Assembly: GCA_902786975.1 (NCBI GenBank)
Contig: CADAES010000001.1
Coordinates: forward strand, 119,248-183,247
Reading direction: 5' to 3'
Length of the DNA: 64,000 nucleotides
Origin: an uncultured Ruminococcus sp.
Lineage (GTDB): Bacteria > Bacillota > Clostridia > Oscillospirales > Ruminococcaceae
The notes under the pieces are model-generated. The model was not told the origin of the DNA and did no database searches. It saw nothing but the letters and a program-made list of their open reading frames with translations. A program made the position numbers and the translations under genes. Below are positions 26,069 to 33,613 of the stretch, piece by piece. Every line of letters begins with the position of its first letter. Position 1 is the first letter of the stretch.

Positions 26069-26839
26069 CTATTGCATTGAAGACTGCATCTTCTTTTTTA
26101 CCTTGTGGCCTGCCACGGTGAACACTACCGCCAGCAGGAATAATGATCCGCCGATCGAGCCTAAAACAGTATACACGACGTAGTCGTCCCTTTGGTCGTA
26201 GAATCTTGTCGGGTCGCTGGGGTCAACGTGAATGGTCACGATGTCGCCGGCTCTGTATTTAGGATTGGTCGAACCTGTTTTGCTGACACCCTTATATTGC
26301 TTGCCCTCGAACTCATAGCTGTAAACGGCATAGTATTTTGTCCTGACCTTGTTACCGCTGGTTCGCTTCATAGCCGAACGGTTGCCCAGCACCTGTGCCT
26401 GCACGTCCGCCGTACAGCCTTTATAATCCTCGTGCAGCTTTGCCGCCACTATGACCATTACTCCCAGAAGAACGACCGATACAAAGTAGAATACCACCGA
26501 GATCGCCGTAAAAGCCTTCTTTGTAGCTCTTGGGTCTGCGGTTCGGGTATAGACGTTCCTGCCGGCGAAGGCTGAGCTGAACTGCTGCGGGGGCTGAAAG
26601 CTGTAATTGTTCGGAGCGCCGTAATTGCCGGCATTGTTATATGCTCCGAAGCCGTTGTTATATCCGTTATAGTTATTGCCAAAGCCGCCGGGAGTGTTGT
26701 TATACCCGCCGAACTGCTGCGGAGTGCTTGCGGGTCGTGGCGTGCTCACACCGTCGTCCATACCGAGCTGACGCTGAAGCTCCTTTTCTCTCTGATCGGC
26801 TCTTGCAAACTCCTCGTCGAAATCGTGGTATCTGCCCAT
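26069..26839 (-). CDS. DUF3592-like membrane protein with Asn/Gly/Tyr-rich linker (paralogue 1)
   Basis: A 256-residue protein. The first 30 residues are charged (FARADQREKELQRQLGMDD), then a low-complexity segment of about 60 residues rich in Asn, Gly, Tyr and Pro. Two membrane helices follow (near 113-135 and 230-250) and flank an extracytoplasmic domain with YYAVYSYEFEGKQYKGVS and VDPSDPTRFYDQRDD. That strand pattern (Y.xxYxYxxxG..Y...PxxP..F) fits DUF3592. AGGAGGGAATAAG-type sequence gives a strong ribosome site. It lies 31 bases after a clear paralogue in the same operon. Function unknown; a membrane sensor or wall protein is possible. Confidence 0.65.
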   Translation of the reverse strand: MGRYHDFDEEFARADQREKELQRQLGMDDGVSTPRPASTPQQFGGYNNTPGGFGNNYNGYNNGFGAYNNAGNYGAPNNYSFQPPQQFSSAFAGRNVYTRTADPRATKKAFTAISVVFYFVSVVLLGVMVIVAAKLHEDYKGCTADVQAQVLGNRSAMKRTSGNKVRTKYYAVYSYEFEGKQYKGVSKTGSTNPKYRAGDIVTIHVDPSDPTRFYDQRDDYVVYTVLGSIGGSLFLLAVVFTVAGHKVKKKMQSSMQ

Positions 26840-26870
26840 TCTCTTATTCCTCCCTGTTCAACGGAGCCGT

Positions 26871-27683
26871 TCAAGCGCCGTTTGCTCTTGCTGTCTCGTT
26901 CTTTTTGCTTTTGCGGGCAACTATCACCATCATCACAGCGAGCACGAAAGACGCTCCCGAGATAAGCAGAAGCGAAAAGAAGGTAACGCCGTCCTCTCGT
27001 CTGGTGTAAAACTCCTTCGGGTCGTTGGGATTCAGGTGTATCGTTGTCCTGCTGCCGATATTGAACTCTGCGGGAGAGCTGCCCATACTGCTTTTTTCTT
27101 CGTAGGTCTTTGAGTTGTATTCATATCTGAAAACAGGGTAGTACACTTCCTCTGTGCCGTCGTCTGTTGAGTGATACTCCTTTATGTTGTCGATAACGAC
27201 AGCAGGTGCGTCATAGGTACAGCGTGTGTACTTTGCCCGCAGCGAATGTACAACACATATCATAAAAGTTAAAAGAACTGCTCCGATAATAAAGAATACG
27301 ACGGCAAAGCCGATTATAAGGCGGCGTGCGGAACGTGGCTTTATCGGGTTGCCGTTTTTGTCGGTGTATAACTCGTTGTAAACTCCGTAGCCCTGAACGT
27401 TAAACCTTGCATCGGGTGAACTGTAAAACGGCGAGTTGTCATCTCCGGGAGCCTGCATAGGGGCGCCGTACATATTGCCCTGCGGCGGTGCGGCGCTGTA
27501 ATCGTTATATCCGTTATAACTATTATAGCTATTATAGTTATTATAGTTGTTACTGCCGTATCCGTTGAAGCTCTGCGACGGAGCGCAGTTCGCTGTGTCG
27601 TCCATACCGAGCTGACGCTGCAATTCTCTTTCCCTTGCGTCGGCACGGGCATTTTCGTCATAGCGGTCGTCAAAGCTGCTCAT
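26871..27683 (-). CDS. DUF3592-like membrane protein with Asn/Gly/Tyr-rich linker (paralogue 2)
   Basis: The start at 27683 (MSSFDDRYDENARAD) follows GGAGAGGCAGAT; 270 residues. It shares with its neighbour the opening ARADxREREL-QRQLGMDD, a low-complexity NNYNSYNSYNGYNDYS linker, two membrane helices and a central domain (YYPVFRYEYNSKTYEEKSS, LNPNDPKEFYTRRED). The two arose by tandem duplication. QRQLGMDD, conserved in both, may be a cytoplasmic docking motif. It is the first gene of the pair, with a promoter (TTGATT, 16, TATAAT) just upstream. Function unknown. Confidence 0.65.
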   Translation of the reverse strand: MSSFDDRYDENARADARERELQRQLGMDDTANCAPSQSFNGYGSNNYNNYNSYNSYNGYNDYSAAPPQGNMYGAPMQAPGDDNSPFYSSPDARFNVQGYGVYNELYTDKNGNPIKPRSARRLIIGFAVVFFIIGAVLLTFMICVVHSLRAKYTRCTYDAPAVVIDNIKEYHSTDDGTEEVYYPVFRYEYNSKTYEEKSSMGSSPAEFNIGSRTTIHLNPNDPKEFYTRREDGVTFFSLLLISGASFVLAVMMVIVARKSKKNETARANGA

Positions 27684-27728
27684 ATCTGCCTCTCCTTTTT
27701 CAATAAAGGGCATAGCCCTGTTGATATA

Positions 27729-27756
27729 ATTATACATATTTTTTCGAAAAAATCAA
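27729..27756 (-). promoter_or_regulatory. Promoter of the DUF3592-like gene pair
   Basis: Minus strand TTGATT (27756-27751), 16 bases, TATAAT (27734-27729), 46 bases before the start codon. Confidence 0.6.
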
Positions 27757-27790
27757 GTACAAAAAAGCCTGCAGGACGCAGGCTTTCAGA
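27757..27790 (-). terminator. Terminator of the acyltransferase operon
   Basis: Minus strand AAAGCCTGC and GCAGGCTTTTTTG form a hairpin directly after the acyltransferase stop codon. Confidence 0.8.
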
Positions 27791-28814
27791 TTATTTTATT
27801 GACTGCGGGGATAAGCTTCAGGAGCTTAACGACCGCAAATGAAACTATAAGCACTCCGAGCGAAACAAGTGCGACCATAGCGAAGCCGCCGTTTGCGATA
27901 GGGTCAAAGCGGATGATCACAAACAGCACCTTCAGCACAGCCATATGTATAAGATAAATGCCGAATGAGCATTTTTCAAGCTGTACGGCTATCTTGTCAA
28001 GGATACCGAGCTGTTTGCCGCCGCCTGCCTGCATCAGTCCGAACATACCTGCTGACAGCGCAGCGGTTGCGGCGAACGAATAGTTGTCAAGAAGCGATGA
28101 CAGGCTTGACTTGTTTTCGGTGGTATATATAGTCAGAGCGATTATTGTTCCGGCGCCCGCAAGCACCAGTATCAGACTCACTGCGCCGCTTAGCTTTATC
28201 AGCTTGTTGTGCAGCGCATATCCCGCAAACAGATACAGCGGATAAACACTGTAAACGCAGATATAAAGCGCTGCCTTTTTCTCGATTATGACCTCCAGCG
28301 TCGGAAGCACGCACAGGAACATGGCATACAGCGCCAGCAGATAACGGATGTCAGCCGGCTTTGCGGACTTGGTGATAAGCTTGTAAGCAGGCATCGTCAG
28401 ATAAAGCGCTATCATCAGATACAGATACCACATATGCTTCCAGCCGCCGCCGAAAAGCGCCTTTTCAAAGCTGTCCTTTACGGTTGCGAACGAAAAGTCC
28501 TTTGTGACAAAGAGTGCATCAAAGCAGCAAAACAGCAGTGAGAATATCACCAGCGCCGCCGCCATTCTGAGAATGTACTTTGTGAAAAGCTTTTTGTAGC
28601 CGATCTCTCTGCCCTTGTCAAGAAGCAGAGCACCCGTCACCATAACGAAGCAGGGAACAGCCCACGACATCAGGTTCCTCACCGTCAGCATCGCAGACAT
28701 CTGCCCGCTTGTTTTGGCGAAAGCTGCCGAAGCGTAGAATGTGTGGAGTATCACGACAGCTATGCAGGCAAGTGCCTTCAGCCTGCTGAAGCAGATAATG
28801 TTTTGCTTGCTCAA
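27786..28814 (-). CDS. Acyltransferase 3 family membrane protein
   Basis: This 342-residue protein has about ten membrane helices and the family start SRLKALACIAVVILHTFYA with the catalytic-type His in the first helix. W.HMWYLYLMIALYLTMP near 125 and the later CSFGIYLIHM near 290 are also typical. Family members O-acetylate or acylate cell-envelope polysaccharides and peptidoglycan. The start is a TTG overlapping the stop of the lipoprotein gene (TTGA), with GGAGGAG nine bases upstream, so the two are translationally coupled. The acceptor substrate is unknown; the context suggests an envelope component. Confidence 0.85.
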   Translation of the reverse strand: MSKQNIICFSRLKALACIAVVILHTFYASAAFAKTSGQMSAMLTVRNLMSWAVPCFVMVTGALLLDKGREIGYKKLFTKYILRMAAALVIFSLLFCCFDALFVTKDFSFATVKDSFEKALFGGGWKHMWYLYLMIALYLTMPAYKLITKSAKPADIRYLLALYAMFLCVLPTLEVIIEKKAALYICVYSVYPLYLFAGYALHNKLIKLSGAVSLILVLAGAGTIIALTIYTTENKSSLSSLLDNYSFAATAALSAGMFGLMQAGGGKQLGILDKIAVQLEKCSFGIYLIHMAVLKVLFVIIRFDPIANGGFAMVALVSLGVLIVSFAVVKLLKLIPAVNKII

Positions 28815-29281
28815 TTAAACAGCGCTCCTCCGTCAAGGCAGCCCTGATTCGGGTCAGCCGTTGTGGTCTTGGGCTTGGTCGTCTTTTTCTTTGTGGTAGT
28901 TACCTTCTTTGTGGTGGCCTTGGCGGTAGTGGTGGTCTCTGCCTCAGTAGTTGTCTCCGCTTCGGTAGTTGTTTCCGCCTCGGTCGTTGTTTCGGCTTCG
29001 GTAGTAGTTTCCTCCTCGGTTGTTGTCTCCGCCTCGGTAGTTGTTTCGGCTTCGGTCGTAGTTTCCGTTTCGGAAGAAGACTCGGTCTGAGTTTCCGATG
29101 TTTCGGACTCGGAAGCCTTTGCTGCTTCGGTCGTGGTCTCGGCCGATGATGACGATTCGCCCTGTGCCGCTGCCGACGACACGCTTTCCGAGGAAGCGTC
29201 CTTTGCGCTCGAAGACGAGCCTGCATCGCAGCCTGCGAGAAGCAGTGCCGCAAACGAGATTAGTAACAGTAATTTCTTCAT
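28811..29281 (-). CDS. Lipoprotein with ETTTEA hexapeptide repeats
   Basis: A 156-residue lipoprotein: MKKLLLLISFAALLLAGC with lipobox LLAGC18. Almost everything after it is a low-complexity stalk: Ser/Glu-rich to about 75, then seven near-identical ETTTEA units (one ETTTEE), then a Lys/Thr-rich part and the end NQGCLDGGALFN. It has no globular domain. Such Thr-rich stalks are probably extended and O-glycosylated and span the wall. It lies 12 bases after the transglutaminase-like lipoprotein gene and overlaps the acyltransferase gene. It may be a spacer, decoy or substrate of its neighbours; this is not shown. Confidence 0.75.
   Translation of the reverse strand: MKKLLLLISFAALLLAGCDAGSSSSAKDASSESVSSAAAQGESSSSAETTTEAAKASESETSETQTESSSETETTTEAETTTEAETTTEEETTTEAETTTEAETTTEAETTTEAETTTTAKATTKKVTTTKKKTTKPKTTTADPNQGCLDGGALFN
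28941..29066 (-). repeat. 18-bp coding tandem repeat, seven units
   Basis: Seven consecutive 18-base units encode the ETTTEA stretch. They differ mainly at third codon positions, so they look old or under selection for protein sequence. Copy number could vary between strains. Confidence 0.9.
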
Positions 29282-29293
29282 TTCTATCCTTCC

Positions 29294-30748
29294 TTATTTC
29301 AAATATGGTCCCATTCTGTATTGCCAGACGGTCCGTTCCCAGTAATGCCTCATAAAGCCGCTGTAGGGTGTTTCGTTTGTGAAATTCGGGTCGCAGACGT
29401 AGCTTTCGCCGTCGATGATTATCTCGCACCAGGAATGTGCGCCGTAGCCGCCTCTCCTGAGTGCGACGGTGCCGGATACCTGCTGACATCTGTATCCCAG
29501 CAGTCTTGCCATTTCGCAGAACATCGAAGCCATAACATAGCAGTTGCCCTTATGCTTGGTGAAGCCGAAGTTGGCATACCATTCAATGGTGTGCTTGTTG
29601 TCCTGCGGTATATCGGGCCTGTGTCCGTAGTAAGGAATAGAGTGCGAAGCTGTAAACGCTTTTTTCAGATCCCAGCCCACCTGGTCGAGCTTTGCCTTTG
29701 CAAGCGGGTAGTTGTAGTAAGGGATATAGGTGAGGTTATACTTGACGCCGTTTTTGCACAGCGCATTGTACTGTGTCCTTGAAACAGCCGTCTGAAACAG
29801 CGACGAACCTTTGGTCTTCAGCGGTGACTCGGTCTGCTTGTCGTCAAGCTCCATACGCAGCTGTTTGGTGACCTTGTTTGCCCTTGCGTAGCAGAAGCGG
29901 GGCAGGGTAGTGCTCCCGACGGGCTTGTCAAACACTTTCAGGATAACAACGTTGGCTTTGAAAAAGCTTTCGTTGTATATCTTTTCGTACTTTCCGACAA
30001 CACCGGCGGTGTAGAATTTTGAAAGGAAATCCGTGAGCTGCTTAACGCTCGCAGCAGTTATTTCCGTTATTTTAAGTTCCTCGTCCGTAGGGATATGCAC
30101 CTGCGGGGTATCGTCTGCAAGCTCCTGATGTGTCTCGCTGAACTGATCGGACAGCTTTTCCTGCTCGGCCTTTTGCTTTTCGAGCTTTTCACGCTCTATC
30201 CGTTCCTTTTCGAGCCTTTCCTTTTCAAGACGCTCGTTTTGCTGCCTCTCGGCACGTTCCTTTTCTTTGCGGATCCTTTCCTCTTCCTTCCTTATCTTCT
30301 CCTCGAGAGCCTTTCTCTCTGCGGCGATATCACGCAGACCCGATGTGATAAGGTCGGACTTGACGCTCAGTGAGATCTTCACCTCGTTGCTGTTTGCGTC
30401 GTTGACGTACGAGATACGCTCGTTCTCTCCCTGCGTGTCCGTTTCGTACATCGCAAATTCCGAGCTTTCGCAGTCGCTGACCGGCTGGGTATGTTCGGCC
30501 TTTGTTATCGGCTTCTCGACAGCTTTTGCCGTCGTTTTTTCGCTGTGCGAAGCAGTCGTCTCCTCCGGCGCTTTGACAGCCGAGGTCTGCTCGGACGCCT
30601 GTGAGCTTACCGACGTGGTCGTCTGTGACGCAGTCGACTGTTCGGCTTCTTTTATGCTGACCTTACATTCCTGCTGAGGCTCGTTTGCACCGCAGGAACA
30701 CATTATCAGCGAAAATGCAAGCATAGCACAGATAAAAGATCTTTTCAA
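29294..30748 (-). CDS. Lipoprotein with coiled coil and transglutaminase-like domain
   Basis: The TTG at 30748 gives MKRSFICAMLAFSLIMCSCGAN, a lipoprotein signal, with GGGAAG eight bases upstream; a GTG at 30757 is the alternative. The product has about 484 residues. A Ser/Thr/Glu-rich linker is followed near 145-205 by a strongly charged coiled coil (KEEERIRKEKERAERQQNERLEKERL). The C-terminal 250 residues form a transglutaminase-like fold with the triad Cys in KGNCYVMASMF, His in GAHSWCEI and Asp in VCDPNF. Bacterial members are mostly cysteine peptidases or wall cross-linking enzymes. It acts outside the membrane. It is the first gene of the operon with the ETTTEA lipoprotein and acyltransferase. 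Confidence 0.85.
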   Translation of the reverse strand: MKRSFICAMLAFSLIMCSCGANEPQQECKVSIKEAEQSTASQTTTSVSSQASEQTSAVKAPEETTASHSEKTTAKAVEKPITKAEHTQPVSDCESSEFAMYETDTQGENERISYVNDANSNEVKISLSVKSDLITSGLRDIAAERKALEEKIRKEEERIRKEKERAERQQNERLEKERLEKERIEREKLEKQKAEQEKLSDQFSETHQELADDTPQVHIPTDEELKITEITAASVKQLTDFLSKFYTAGVVGKYEKIYNESFFKANVVILKVFDKPVGSTTLPRFCYARANKVTKQLRMELDDKQTESPLKTKGSSLFQTAVSRTQYNALCKNGVKYNLTYIPYYNYPLAKAKLDQVGWDLKKAFTASHSIPYYGHRPDIPQDNKHTIEWYANFGFTKHKGNCYVMASMFCEMARLLGYRCQQVSGTVALRRGGYGAHSWCEIIIDGESYVCDPNFTNETPYSGFMRHYWERTVWQYRMGPYLK

Positions 30749-30781
30749 ATACTCCACTTCCCTTTAAGTTATTTTTACTAA

Positions 30782-30810
30782 AGTATATCACAATAGTATT
30801 ATAATGTCAA
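30782..30810 (-). promoter_or_regulatory. Promoter of the transglutaminase-lipoprotein operon
   Basis: Minus strand TTGACA (30810-30805), 17 bases ending in TGTGA, TATACT (30787-30782). Confidence 0.8.
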
Positions 30811-30848
30811 GCTTTGACAGTCCGTGTCGGTATCTGTCGGCGCAGGCA

Positions 30849-30886
30849 CAAAAAAGCCGCCGTACAAGCATACGGCGGCAGTGTGT
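30849..30886 (-). terminator. Terminator of the TetR/ABC operon
   Basis: Minus strand GCCGCCGTATG and TACGGCGGC with T6, directly after the permease stop codon. Confidence 0.85.
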
Positions 30887-32029
30887 TCAGCCTTCGAGCA
30901 TAACGCTCTTTATTGTGAGCTTTCTGATGCGTGACGAGAAGAAATACATTATCAGCTCATATGAGATCACGAAAACGGGTAGTGCGATGCACAGCGCCTT
31001 GAAATCGAAACTGTAGCTCTTAACATTTTCAACGTCCTTGAACACGACATTTACCATTATCTTCAGCAGTCCGAACTGATAGCCTGTTCCGATAACAAAG
31101 CCTATCAGAGCTATGGGTCTGTAGCCGTTGAGTATCGAGTGGCTTATCTCGTTTTCGCCGTAGCCGAAAATGCGCATCATAGCGGCGGTCTTTGCGTTGC
31201 CCTTAACGACAGAGGAAAGCGCAAGGAAAAGCATCATATACGCAAGTATGAGTCCGATTATGAGTATCATCCAGCCCATCGTTTCGCTGGCGAGGTCTTT
31301 CATAGAAAACGCCATCTGCGTATTGCAGGCAAAGCAGAACGCCGAGAACCAGATAAAGAATATCAGCGAGCGCTTGCTCTTGACGGTATCCTTTTTCAGC
31401 TCCTTGAGAAACGGCAGGGGAGCGTGCTGTTTTCTGCTCACTCTGACCTTTGATGCGGTATCTTCCCTCAGCAGCTTCATTACAGGCTTTTTGAGACGGC
31501 GGAAAGCGAAAAATACCGACAGCACCATAAACAATACCGTTGGAACAAGTATCAGCGCTGCCCACACGCCGTACTGCGAGTGACTTGTTATATCATAATA
31601 GTTGTCTTTGCTCTGCACCTCGTAGAATGTCGGCATATAGGCTGCCGCTGCGCCGACACCGACAACTGCGCCCGCAAAAACGCTCAGCCCGAACACCCAG
31701 AAGTGCTTTGCGATACCAAAGTTGGAATAGCCGAGCGCTTTCAGTACGCCAAGCTCTTTTGAACGGGAATCAATGAAGTTCCTGATGTATGTGAGCAGCA
31801 TGATGACAGATGTGATGATAAGACAGCCGCCGCACACGCCGCAGACGACTGTGCTTGTTGAGAGCTGTGCGTCATATATCTTCTGGGACTGTTCGCCGAC
31901 GATAGTGTCCTTTATATCTATAAGGTCAACACGGTAGTTGAGAAAAAGTGTGCAGACGAATGCTGCGCAGCATATCACTATTGAGATACCGAACAGTTTT
32001 ACTGTATCCTTTATCGTTACCATCGTCAT
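30887..32029 (-). CDS. FtsX-like ABC permease
   Basis: About 380 residues with an N-terminal helix, then three helices around SRSKELGVLKALGYSNFGIAKHF (the conserved FtsX coupling segment), a cytoplasmic linker, and three more helices with AAMMRIFGYGENEISH. It is shorter than the 22413-24668 permease and lacks a large extracellular domain at its N-terminus, so it may be a reduced member of the family. Its ATG overlaps the stop of the ATPase gene (TGATG), giving coupled translation. With that ATPase it forms an exporter under TetR control; the substrate is unknown. Confidence 0.8.
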   Translation of the reverse strand: MTMVTIKDTVKLFGISIVICCAAFVCTLFLNYRVDLIDIKDTIVGEQSQKIYDAQLSTSTVVCGVCGGCLIITSVIMLLTYIRNFIDSRSKELGVLKALGYSNFGIAKHFWVFGLSVFAGAVVGVGAAAAYMPTFYEVQSKDNYYDITSHSQYGVWAALILVPTVLFMVLSVFFAFRRLKKPVMKLLREDTASKVRVSRKQHAPLPFLKELKKDTVKSKRSLIFFIWFSAFCFACNTQMAFSMKDLASETMGWMILIIGLILAYMMLFLALSSVVKGNAKTAAMMRIFGYGENEISHSILNGYRPIALIGFVIGTGYQFGLLKIMVNVVFKDVENVKSYSFDFKALCIALPVFVISYELIMYFFSSRIRKLTIKSVMLEG

Positions 32030-32721
32030 CACCAGCCTATCTCGTAAGCAGTTTTCTGCTGTGCGTTCTCATAAACCTCGGTGATCCTTCCGCTGTTTAT
32101 CCTGATAACGGTCTTTGCCATTTCGGCGATGTTCTGGTTGTGGGTTATCATTATCACGGTGAAGCCATACTGTTTATGGAGCTTGCCGATATAGTCAAGC
32201 ACCTGTCTGCCCGTGTCCTCGTCAAGAGCGCCTGTCGGTTCGTCGAGAAAGAGTATCTTCGGCTTTTTGGCGAGAGCCCTTGCTACAGAGACCCTCTGCT
32301 GTTCGCCGCCCGAAAGCTCGCTTGGGTAGCTTGTGAGCTTGTCGCCCAAGCCCACAGCCTCGATCATCTCTTTGTAGTTTTCGTTGCCCGAAAGGTCAGC
32401 GCCCATTCTCACATTCTTCTCAACGGTCATATTCGGCAGCAGGTAATACTGCTGAAAGATAAAGCCGATGTTTTCCTTGCGAAACTTTGTAAGCGCCTTG
32501 TCAGACAGCCTTGTGATGTCAGTTCCGTCGTACTTTACGCTGCCGCTGTCAGCTCTTTCAAGCCCCGAAACGACGTTGAGAAATGTGGATTTTCCCGAGC
32601 CGGAAGCTCCGAGGATAACGACGTAGTCGCCGTCAGTGATGTTTGCGCTGATGCCTTTGAGCACTCTGTTCTCGCTCGAACCCGAGCCGTAGGACTTTGT
32701 GATGTTTTCGATGGTTATCAT
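32029..32721 (-). CDS. ABC transporter ATPase, MacB/LolD type
   Basis: The start at 32721 ([16 protein letters not shown]) follows AAGGGAGAA; 230 residues. Walker A is GASGSGKST near 39, signature [15 protein letters not shown] near 140, Walker [17 protein letters not shown] near 160, and the switch His lies in ITHNQ. The LDEPTGALD form marks the LolD/MacB group. It follows the TetR gene by 54 bases and overlaps the permease gene. The two MacB-like cassettes of the window are of similar build but clearly not recent copies. Confidence 0.92.
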   Translation of the reverse strand: MITIENITKSYGSGSSENRVLKGISANITDGDYVVILGASGSGKSTFLNVVSGLERADSGSVKYDGTDITRLSDKALTKFRKENIGFIFQQYYLLPNMTVEKNVRMGADLSGNENYKEMIEAVGLGDKLTSYPSELSGGEQQRVSVARALAKKPKILFLDEPTGALDEDTGRQVLDYIGKLHKQYGFTVIMITHNQNIAEMAKTVIRINSGRITEVYENAQQKTAYEIGW

Positions 32722-32775
32722 TTTGTTTTCTCCCTTATTCTTTATTTTTGTTCTGCACACAGCTTTTTGTCTTGT

Positions 32776-33351
32776 TTATTTCTTTTCGTTCAGCTTGTTT
32801 TTTAACAGGCTCACAAATATTTCAGCTACCATTTGGCCTATCTCCTGCGGCTTGAAGCTGCACACGCCCGTCGCTATCAGCGAAGCGATGCCGTGGGTGT
32901 ATATCCACAGGTGGCGGTAAAACGCCTTAGCGGTGTCCTCGTCAAGCCCGTAGCCGTTTTGTACCGAGGCAAGTATCTGCTCGTAGTTGTCGTCTATCAT
33001 CGGAAGTATCCCGAGTGCCGAGCGCTTTTCTGTCTGTTCGCTCATAAACAGCATCTGGAACAGCTTGGGCTCTCTCATAGCAAACTCGATGTACTTTGAG
33101 CCGACCTCTCTGAAAGCCTGGTCGCTTGCGAGAGCCTTTTCGATGTACCCGTTGTACACAGCCCTCGCCGCAAGCAGCGTTTCCTCGGCGACCTCCTCCA
33201 TATTCTCGAAAATGCTGAAGATCGGCTTGGAGGAGGAGTTCAGCTTTTCACCCAGCGCCCTCGCCGTAACAGCTTCGATGCCCTTTTCACGGGCTATGTC
33301 AAGAGCCGCAGCGATTATCTCGTCTCTTGTGAATTTGCATTTCGGCGGCAT
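32776..33351 (-). CDS. TetR-family transcriptional regulator
   Basis: The start at 33351 (MPPKCKFTRDEI) follows an AGGAGAGG site; 191 residues. The N-terminal helix-turn-helix runs to about residue 50 (ALDIAREKGIEAVTARALGEKLNSSSKPIFSIFENMEEV). The rest is an all-helical ligand domain with several Cys and Met residues. It is the first gene of an operon with an ABC exporter, so it probably represses that operon until a toxic ligand binds. Operator-like GTTGNGCAAC repeats lie between its promoter and start codon, supporting autoregulation. Confidence 0.9.
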   Translation of the reverse strand: MPPKCKFTRDEIIAAALDIAREKGIEAVTARALGEKLNSSSKPIFSIFENMEEVAEETLLAARAVYNGYIEKALASDQAFREVGSKYIEFAMREPKLFQMLFMSEQTEKRSALGILPMIDDNYEQILASVQNGYGLDEDTAKAFYRHLWIYTHGIASLIATGVCSFKPQEIGQMVAEIFVSLLKNKLNEKK

Positions 33352-33381
33352 TTGACCTCTCCTTTCTATTGTGCATTGAAT

Positions 33382-33433
33382 GTTGTGCAACACTTGTAGG
33401 GTAACGTATGTTGAGCAACGCCCGTTGCGCAAC
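33382..33433. promoter_or_regulatory. Operator-like GTTGNGCAAC repeats before the TetR gene
   Basis: Three copies of GTTG-N-GCAAC occur: GTTGTGCAAC (33382), GTTGAGCAAC (33410) and GTTGCGCAAC (33424). They start 28 and 14 bases apart. The last two form a larger dyad, TTGAGCAACG-CC-CGTTGCGCAA. All lie just downstream of the promoter, a position suited to repression by the TetR protein. Confidence 0.7.
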
Positions 33434-33443
33434 CCTTGATTTT

Positions 33444-33472
33444 GTTATATCACACTATTCCCGATTTGTCAA
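33444..33472 (-). promoter_or_regulatory. Promoter of the TetR/ABC operon
   Basis: Minus strand TTGACA (33472-33467), 17 bases ending in TGTGA, TATAAC (33449-33444). Confidence 0.78.
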
Positions 33473-33555
33473 GCCCTTTTTGAAAAAATATTTTGAAATG
33501 TCGCAAAACAACGCAGATACGGGGGGAATCATCAGATGCTAATTTGCGGTCCCTG

Positions 33556-33584
33556 TTGCAAAATCTGTGTCAGAGTGTTATAAT
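33556..33584 (+). promoter_or_regulatory. Promoter of the lipoprotein gene at 33614
   Basis: TTGCAA (33556-33561), 17 bases, TATAAT (33579-33584); GGGAGGAAT precedes the start codon. Confidence 0.75.
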
Positions 33585-33613
33585 AGGAAAAACCAAGAAA
33601 AGGGAGGAATAAT

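Noticed and set aside
28941-29066. Regular 18-bp repeats as a possible CRISPR array
   Set aside because: There are no spacers; the units are contiguous, vary at third codon positions and encode ETTTEA inside a lipoprotein.
22413-33351. The two MacB-type cassettes as a recent duplication
   Set aside because: The permeases differ in length and domain plan and the ATPases differ throughout, and the operators are unrelated.
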